Below, piece by piece: positions 31,601 through 36,708 of a stretch of 36,708 bases of DNA. Both the position numbers and the translations under genes were made by a program. The notes below the pieces were generated by a model that saw only the letters and a list, made by a program, of their open reading frames with translations, made no database searches and was not told where the DNA came from. The stretch spans positions 1 through 36,708 of the forward strand of contig DATDWP010000017.1 of the NCBI GenBank assembly GCA_035289625.1, given 5' to 3'. Within the stretch, counting starts at the first letter, position 1. Each line of letters opens with the position of its first letter. This stretch comes from UBA10205 sp035289625 (GTDB lineage Archaea > Iainarchaeota > Iainarchaeia > Iainarchaeales > Iainarchaeaceae).

Positions 31601-34600
31601 GCTGAAGCGTTTGATGCTCCTTGCACTGCAGTTGCTGCTCCTTTTGCGCTGTTAAGGGCGCTCCCTGCCCCTTGCGCTGCGCTTTTTGCCGCTAAATTTG
31701 CAGCCTGCATTGCAGGTTTTATTCCCATAAGCCCGCCAACAACTGCTCCCACTCCTGCCCCTTTCCAATCCCACCAACCCTTTTCTGTGGCCTCGCCCCA
31801 ATCGCAAACACTTGCATCAACACCAATCTGCTCTGAGAGGAACCTATTTGTAACTTCGGTTGAATCTTGCGAGCCACCTTTTAGTGAAAATTCATACTTG
31901 CGAAGCGAAAACGCATCTTCACTCTCCGGCTTAATTAGAGCATCGATTTGTAAAATTTCCCTATAATTGCTCCCAGGAGTTCTAACATTTACGCCTATTC
32001 CATAAAGCCCCGGTATTTGCTGCCTTGAAACTACAATACTTTTTTTAGGGCTCTGCGAGTTTAAACTAAATTCGTCCGAGGAGAGTTCAATTCCGCCCTC
32101 AACCCCGCCTGCACAATCTTTATCTCCCCTGCAGAGTGAAAAATCAATCTCGACATTGCCGCACGCGCTCGAATCAATATTTAGAATTGCATCATCAACT
32201 CCTTCTTCAACTACAACCCCGGCTTCCGGGTCGGGAGTGTATTTGATGCACTCTTGTAGATCAATAATATCTATTTCAGAAACAATTTGGTTGCTAGCGC
32301 CAACTAATTGCTCCCCTTCAGATGTATTCTGTGCTGCATCAATTATTACGCTAAATTTTGCCTTCTTGCCAATCGAATCGCCCTTTGGAGTGAAAACCAA
32401 CAGGCCCAAATATTCAGCTTCAGGTTCTACGCCTTCAAAAAGCGTACTAAAAACTCCGGCGGATAAAACCTCGCTAGCCCTTTGCCCGGATTTCGGATTA
32501 GTTAGCTGCAGTTCAACATTTCCAAATTTGCTGCTATCCCAATTCATCCGGGCTTTGAGGTTTTTTAACCCAAGAGGCTTTGCTGCTGCTGTTATGCAAT
32601 TATTTTTTACAGTAAATTCTGTTTGCGCTTTTGAACCAAGTGTTGCATCCTTCCACTCCTTTATTGAAATTTCAAGGCAGTTTGGCTCTTTCGGGGGCTC
32701 TGATAGGCTTAGGGTAATATCTATCGGGACTTCAAGTGCCCATTTCTTGTTCTGCGCTCCAAATTCTGCTAGAAGAGTTGCTGAGAATTTTTTCTGCTCA
32801 AAGATTTGGGTGGCGTTTTGCGAAATTGCACCAAGAACCGAAAGTGCAGCACTCTGTTCATATTCAATTGTTGTTTTTCCTTCGTATTGTGAAAGATAAT
32901 TATCCATTCGACTGCTATCTAGTAGCCCTGAAAAGTTTCCGCGAATACGCAGATCCTCAAGTGTAATTGAAATTGGCACTAGATTTTTTGCAGCAAGCTG
33001 TATTTTTTGCTCAGTATTTGTTGTAAGGTCTAGTGAAAACTTTAGCCGCGCCGGTGAGAATTCGACAATGTATTTACTCACTTCAAGATTTATTGTCTTT
33101 GCAGCATAGCCTTCTTTTTCCACCCTTATTTTTATTTTTGTCCCGGGGTCTGAACTTGGCAATCTGATCTTCGCATTTCCTTCCCCATTTGTTGTAGAAG
33201 TAAAAACACTCTTTCTTCTATCGGGAGTAGTTCTTTCAACCCGTACAATTGCCCCTTCCGCTTCTTCAAAATCATCACTAGCATTCAAGAGGCGTGCCGA
33301 TACATTCAAATCAAATTCAGTTAATGCAGGAAGGGTTTTTGGGAGCACAGATACATTTAGATCGGCTTCATTTACTGCGCGCAGAGCAATTTGGCCTTCA
33401 AACACTTGCTGCCTATCGGAAATTATCCTCATTTCAATAAAGCTATCCCCTATTTCTTGGGCTGAGAGAGTCATTTTCCCGATGATTGTTTTATTTTCCC
33501 GAAAATCCCCGAGCGCAATTGGAGGGATTTCGAATACTTGTTCAGAAGATGAAAAATTTTGTGAATTTGCATTTGAAATAGAATAGGATTTTATTGCAAT
33601 TTTTTGGTTTGCAGGAGTGGGGGCATTTTTTATTGTAAAATTTCCGCTATTATGCACTGCTTGGGTGTTATTTGTTATTGAAAATTCCAGTTCGTACTGT
33701 CCAAAAATTCGTGTATTGTATGGCTTTGTTAGATATACCCCTTCTTTTTTATCAAGAAGGCGCTCACTAAAGCAAAATTGCTCGTTGCATTCTTCAACTC
33801 CGCCTTCAAAAAATACTTTCTCATAGCTCTGTGCATATAGAGGGTGCTTTGCTTGGTTTTCCTCGGCTTGCCCAAGTTCGCTATCAAGCGGATCTCGCAG
33901 CACTTTCCCGCTTTTTGTTATTGCAAATGCCCTATAAAATAGCGGTATTCTAGCTAATGAGGAGGAAGATTCTTTTATGTTAATTTCAAATTCAGCTTCA
34001 TATATTCCGGGGTCCATATCCCACACTCCAATTGCCCATTTCGCTTCAGAATTTGTTATGCTTTCTTTATCCTCGCTGCTACCTCGTGGAGGATTATAGG
34101 TGCTGCCTTTTGTTACAGCTGCTTTCGGGGCATTCACTTTGCCAATATATGCACTCTCTTTTTCAACGCTCTCTTGTTCTCCTATACGCACAAACACTCC
34201 GAACTGCTCCAAATCAGTCAAATTCTGCGGGATGCTCACTAAAAATTTTGCTTTATAGCTCTGAGCTGCGCCAAGTGATGAGGCTTCCTGCCCATACTCG
34301 TCAAAAAGTCCTACAAATTCTATTTTCGGGGAATCTGAGAGTATGTGCTTTTGCAAAACCGCTTTTATTTTATTCACTTTATTTGGGAGTATTTGTATTG
34401 CTGTTGAAGTGTAATTGGAAAACCCATCGGATTCAATTGTCACAAAAATTTGCTTATCTGCTTTTGTTTTAAAAATAATTTTCCCTTTTGAATCAAGTGG
34501 CAATTTTCCGAGTGGCTCTTTTTCTGATCTAAAATTTGCAAACCCAAAAGCAATAGCCTTTCCTTGCAAATCTTGCGCCTCAACTTCGATTTCCCCTTCG

Positions 34601-36060
34601 CCTATTTCAAGTGAAGCCGTAATGTCAGTATCTAGGCCTTGCTTTGCCTCAAATTGGGCTGATCTTGCTTCGCTTGGATATTTTTGAACAAGTGCAGAGT
34701 AGTTGCCGGGTTTTACATTAGAAAAAATCGCAACTCCGTTTGTATTGGTATATTTTATTCCATGGTTTTGTGCAAAAAAACCCTTTTCATCAAGTAAAAC
34801 TACCCGTGCATTTGAAACCCCTTCTTTGTCCTCATCAACTACTTTTATTCTAACAAGTCCGCATGTTGTAAGGGTGCAGCTTGATAGTTCGAGAACATAG
34901 CCTTGTCCTAAAATTTGCGCAGAATTTATTTCTATAGGGTCAGCAGTTGCAAACCCATCAGAGGATGCGCTTAATTTGTATTCTCCGCTTTTTGAAATGG
35001 GGAATAGCAATTCAATTCCGACAAATTCTTTTGTTTCCAAAACCCCATCAGGGCGCAGTAGGGCAACAGCAGCGTTTTTGATCGGTGCCTTGCTTTTTTT
35101 GTCCGCTACTTTCACTTTGATTGTTGCAATTGGTTTTTCAGAAAGTATTGCATTCACTTTTGCAACTGCATTTGTGCTGGTAGAAAAATCAACTTTTTGT
35201 GGCGAGTACTTGCCTGTGTTATCGGAAAGGATCGCAGAATACTGCCCCTCTTGCAATAAAAATTGCACTTCTCCAAAACTTGTGCGTTGTACATCGCCTG
35301 TTGGAACTGAGCGTGCATCTTGCACTCTAACTTCAATATTATCGAGGAATTTTCCATCCGGATCTTTTACACTAATAATTGCCCTTGCGTTTTGCTCTGA
35401 AATCTCTTCGAGCCGGATTATTTGTGATTCTTCAAGTGTAAAAGATGCACTCTCAAACCCGCTAGCAGAAACATTTGCAGAAAGCTCTTCACATCCGCTA
35501 GGTTTTGTAAATTCTAGCCTTCCATTGCTGATTTGTTTAATAGGGTCTTTGATTTTGAGCCCGGATGAACAAGAAAGCTGGGCTGTAATCACTTTGCTAT
35601 CAAGCACTGCTCCGTTAGGGCCTGTAAAACTCAGACTTATTTGCTCTTGTGTGTTCTCTTCTAGCGGCTTTAGGGTTAGCGAAATTTCCTCTTTGCTTTT
35701 TGAGAGCGTGATGGTTTTTGCTTGCCTCTCAAACCCTTTCCCTGATGCCTCTACATTTATTTCTTGCCCGATTTTAAGGCCGGAAAATACCGCTGCTCCG
35801 TCCCTATCGGTTTTTTGCGAAGTTATTGACTCTAAACCAATATCACTCCCGGAAATATTTACAGTGCTCTTCCAGAGGCCCTCTCCATTTTCATTTACAA
35901 CATTTACAATTAGTTCAGATTCTCCGGAAGGAGAGCCAAAGAGCAAGGCAGCAATTGCAACAGCTACTACAAGTGCTAGCGCGCCAAGGGCTATTTTTGC
36001 CGTGCCAATTGAATCTGACTTTTCAAAAACCTTATCGCGTAAAGTGTCAATAAAGCCCAT
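28660..36060 (-). CDS. Giant membrane-anchored surface protein with CnaB/carboxypeptidase-like repeats
   Basis: 2466 residues from ATG 36060 (the TTG at 36066 is less likely). A short cytosolic N-terminus and one membrane helix (about residues 20-42, IALGALALVVAVAIAALLFG) precede at least five beta-sandwich repeats of the carboxypeptidase-regulatory/CnaB type (about 48-600; for example VVDEDKEGVSNARVVLLDEKG and K-P-G-N-Y). More Ig-like domains follow to about 1400. A central Ala/Gly-rich region (about 1430-1770) contains three Gly-zipper hydrophobic segments (GAGVGAVVGGLMG, VPAVVGIGAAAIIIPKIIAH, IMGAYTLGGFFIGGIYSGLY) separated by helical repeats. A ~700-residue C-terminal part, with scattered Cys, ends without an anchor. 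It may be an adhesin or cell-contact protein; function not shown. It heads an operon with two mini membrane genes. Confidence 0.88.
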   Translation of the reverse strand: MGFIDTLRDKVFEKSDSIGTAKIALGALALVVAVAIAALLFGSPSGESELIVNVVNENGEGLWKSTVNISGSDIGLESITSQKTDRDGAAVFSGLKIGQEINVEASGKGFERQAKTITLSKSKEEISLTLKPLEENTQEQISLSFTGPNGAVLDSKVITAQLSCSSGLKIKDPIKQISNGRLEFTKPSGCEELSANVSASGFESASFTLEESQIIRLEEISEQNARAIISVKDPDGKFLDNIEVRVQDARSVPTGDVQRTSFGEVQFLLQEGQYSAILSDNTGKYSPQKVDFSTSTNAVAKVNAILSEKPIATIKVKVADKKSKAPIKNAAVALLRPDGVLETKEFVGIELLFPISKSGEYKLSASSDGFATADPIEINSAQILGQGYVLELSSCTLTTCGLVRIKVVDEDKEGVSNARVVLLDEKGFFAQNHGIKYTNTNGVAIFSNVKPGNYSALVQKYPSEARSAQFEAKQGLDTDITASLEIGEGEIEVEAQDLQGKAIAFGFANFRSEKEPLGKLPLDSKGKIIFKTKADKQIFVTIESDGFSNYTSTAIQILPNKVNKIKAVLQKHILSDSPKIEFVGLFDEYGQEASSLGAAQSYKAKFLVSIPQNLTDLEQFGVFVRIGEQESVEKESAYIGKVNAPKAAVTKGSTYNPPRGSSEDKESITNSEAKWAIGVWDMDPGIYEAEFEINIKESSSSLARIPLFYRAFAITKSGKVLRDPLDSELGQAEENQAKHPLYAQSYEKVFFEGGVEECNEQFCFSERLLDKKEGVYLTKPYNTRIFGQYELEFSITNNTQAVHNSGNFTIKNAPTPANQKIAIKSYSISNANSQNFSSSEQVFEIPPIALGDFRENKTIIGKMTLSAQEIGDSFIEMRIISDRQQVFEGQIALRAVNEADLNVSVLPKTLPALTEFDLNVSARLLNASDDFEEAEGAIVRVERTTPDRRKSVFTSTTNGEGNAKIRLPSSDPGTKIKIRVEKEGYAAKTINLEVSKYIVEFSPARLKFSLDLTTNTEQKIQLAAKNLVPISITLEDLRIRGNFSGLLDSSRMDNYLSQYEGKTTIEYEQSAALSVLGAISQNATQIFEQKKFSATLLAEFGAQNKKWALEVPIDITLSLSEPPKEPNCLEISIKEWKDATLGSKAQTEFTVKNNCITAAAKPLGLKNLKARMNWDSSKFGNVELQLTNPKSGQRASEVLSAGVFSTLFEGVEPEAEYLGLLVFTPKGDSIGKKAKFSVIIDAAQNTSEGEQLVGASNQIVSEIDIIDLQECIKYTPDPEAGVVVEEGVDDAILNIDSSACGNVEIDFSLCRGDKDCAGGVEGGIELSSDEFSLNSQSPKKSIVVSRQQIPGLYGIGVNVRTPGSNYREILQIDALIKPESEDAFSLRKYEFSLKGGSQDSTEVTNRFLSEQIGVDASVCDWGEATEKGWWDWKGAGVGAVVGGLMGIKPAMQAANLAAKSAAQGAGSALNSAKGAATAVQGASNASASTLQTVCSNIDSAFSAITAAKASCSNAPNTMPFVETAFGNISAAQSKCKTLMGTATAAKTDSAQALDSYSHFNALNQAPVQTLSSAQNEPTYIFLESKNYKTPAMQGLKPQKPSTEKYLLEENEAYFDGSSYVVPAVVGIGAAAIIIPKIIAHYSAKQASMQAIIGELDLASTAIANGQATLPSDITATQGAASSCQGPLSNSFSTTQTASNAAKSYSASDLATGSAKVAASQGANSAASAAATGAGSAITPAVSSASSFFTPGMIMGAYTLGGFFIGGIYSGLYGADPCSMRHSANLPDYVINLLEDATIESGDQKLAVQFDKDSAKVIGQYSQQRMGIVLTNNGISDPKPTFSTITINATQHLHSNPTKISKGTSFGPFNVPDRQRQKLESKIHVKIKTQEPQESLPDLSFDTLSCVSENKTGRSGSGAVPKVLLEWGFGSIDSTTCLEQNPNGVYCDATQFSIMLSKRINSLREFFDKNPNLKCPQNPFTSDFNAITNDLNVSQVGAVGCYIDNWSDYIDGEPAIVKLIEANKGTIFWTAQIKDVASFRETVHFNALLMHDGFSRDFSSDFASYYSEQRFFDTPDWFYGFAKDSSSKPYGVGRLFENGAIKFTNRFFDSDKLPSAGVYEVLVGIDPASGKFNFFNSNGSVNANVKVQFYLLREPNPNSVFYSMPLDGLVGIDGDAFSRQGYGSGFSNEQSSEFVVISNESEPLKSYESAASNPIARVRSDVQKGFYELNASASSRGNLLSVERDNLGQVLLVLSPSRATPLVLKVDATQISKDPLSAFYSLSVNESPLDVGSTLTYWEGAGACLDPSGTIITESFDGLADRSAVSADPVLNWQSSYAVDFGPVNYTGNAYLRTIFYTSPQEQVSIGSEYPAEKMEFLTADERGKKVPLAGVGGMKYNNSAGGSLGSVNSIKDIFDLVENGQVCVVDSGREASFFWNPKAIYEAQGKQRNISQLANSLVAGDSCIGR

Positions 36061-36149
36061 TTCCAACCCGAAATACTAAGCGGATTGGTGTTAATAAGGC
36101 TTATTTTGCTCACCGTAGCATGAATGGGGTTCCTGCTTTTGTGAGTTTT

Positions 36150-36708
36150 TCATTGCCCTTTTCGTATGAGTATTATTCCTTGTGCTGCTGCTGCGAGTGC
36201 TATTAGTGTTATTAGTATTATTCCGATTTGTGCTGCGTCTAGTGGTTGTGTTGGCGCTGTTGTGTTGGTGTTTTTTTGTGGGTTTAGGTTGTAGTCCCAG
36301 AGTTTTTGGGGTGTGTTTTGATCCTGCACTTTCACATCCGGGGCATTGGCATCAGGGTTTGTTTGGGTTTGTTGGGCTTGTATCACGGTTATTTTTTTGG
36401 TTTGTTTGTCGTAGAGTGTTGTGTCTTTGTAGAGTAGTATTGTTGCGTTGTAGTCTCCTGTTTGGGTTGGTGTCCAGGTGTTTGGGAAGGTTGTTTTTTG
36501 TGCTTTTCCGCTTGGGAGGTTGTTTATTGTTGTTGTGTCTATGTGGATTGTTTGGTTGTTTTTTGTTATTTTTAGTTGGAGTGTGAAGTTTTGTGGTGTT
36601 GGTATTGAGTGTGAAACGATTGTGCTAATGCTTGCAGGGCTGTTTAGGGTAAGTGGGGAGATCTCCATGTTGCGTGTGGTTGCTTTGTAGCCTTCTGAAC
36701 CTGTTCCA
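36150..36708 (-). CDS. Surface protein with duplicated C-terminal anchor module (N-terminal part outside window)
   Basis: The frame is open to the right edge (G-T-G-S-E-G-Y-K-A-T-T-R-N before the first Met), so this is the C-terminal end of a longer protein, not a 172-residue protein starting at 36668. It matches the last ~175 residues of the 1405-residue protein, including the D-Y-N-L-N-P-Q-K stretch, the terminal membrane helix and the basic tail (IRKGQ). It is probably another secreted protein anchored the same way. Confidence 0.85.
   Translation of the reverse strand, partial: GTGSEGYKATTRNMEISPLTLNSPASISTIVSHSIPTPQNFTLQLKITKNNQTIHIDTTTINNLPSGKAQKTTFPNTWTPTQTGDYNATILLYKDTTLYDKQTKKITVIQAQQTQTNPDANAPDVKVQDQNTPQKLWDYNLNPQKNTNTTAPTQPLDAAQIGIILITLIALAAAAQGIILIRKGQ
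36162..36708 (-). repeat. Direct repeat: C-terminal anchor module, copy 2
   Basis: Same orientation as 23495-24035 and near-identical over long runs; the region encoding the final membrane helix differs by only a few bases in ~85. The similarity continues up to the window edge, so its full length is unknown. Confidence 0.85.

Noticed and set aside
34976..36079. 367-codon frame antisense to the giant surface gene
   Set aside because: Ser/Pro/Phe-rich translation typical of a shadow frame; the sense frame has clear repeated domains and is continuous for 7.4 kb.
36150..36668. A complete 172-residue protein starting at Met 36668
   Set aside because: The frame continues upstream to the window edge with residues matching the 1405-residue protein, so the gene is partial.
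1..36708. CRISPR array, rRNA genes, transposase or integrase
   Set aside because: No regularly spaced repeats, no rRNA-like sequence, and no transposase or integrase signatures seen on either strand.

Overview
The window looks like part of an archaeal chromosome, most likely from a small-genome, DPANN-type lineage such as Diapherotrites or Woesearchaeota. The archaeal assignment rests on a family B replicative DNA polymerase, a type II methionine aminopeptidase, a TrmB-family regulator, TATA boxes about 25 nt upstream of start codons (many leaderless genes), GGTG-type ribosome binding sites, tRNA genes without encoded CCA, and a tRNA intron with a textbook bulge-helix-bulge. The lineage within Archaea is inference from gene content and the small membrane and giant surface proteins; I could not test it.

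Left part (1-9000): a PAP2 phosphatase cut by the window edge, a hypothetical protein, tRNA-Thr(TGT), a YkgJ-type Cys-cluster protein and a slipin. Then comes an island of mobile or selfish genes: a Bro-N/DinD-like protein, a LAGLIDADG homing endonuclease reading through an intron-containing tRNA-Glu, a PIN/RHH toxin-antitoxin pair, a five-gene cluster of tiny proteins (mostly membrane) including tandem paralogues, and a second LAGLIDADG protein running into tRNA-Met. The Bro-N gene and both endonuclease genes carry the same 14-bp motif (GCACCGGCAATRAG and variants) at a similar distance upstream of a TATA box. Then follow a divergent ribose-5-phosphate isomerase-like gene and a small zinc-ribbon gene.

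Middle part (9000-22400): tRNA-Thr(GGT) with a 20-nt intron, tRNA-His followed by hisS, a glycosyltransferase, a DUF1653 protein, tRNA-Leu, an arrestin-like protein and tRNA-Arg. Next are the operon cupin > methyltransferase > map, divergent from a trmB gene across a perfect palindrome, and then polB followed by a methyltransferase. A set of hypothetical genes ends this part; one of them is a HerA/VirB4-like ATPase relative whose Walker A and Walker B residues have been lost.

Right part (22400-36708): a cell-surface locus. It holds a 1405-residue secreted mosaic protein (beta-helix, Calx-beta-like, SH3-like, InlB-type repeat, LamG, C-terminal membrane anchor), a 2466-residue membrane-anchored protein rich in carboxypeptidase-regulatory-like beta-sandwich domains, and a third protein entering from the right edge with nearly the same C-terminal anchor module as the first. 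Two small operons of very short membrane proteins flank the large genes. Their hydrophobic core resembles that of the tandem paralogues at 5794-6703, suggesting a dispersed family of mini membrane proteins tied to giant surface proteins.

All seven tRNA genes are on the minus strand. I saw no rRNA, no CRISPR array and no insertion sequence transposase. There is no gene-free stretch above 300 bases; the longest is 27702-27958.
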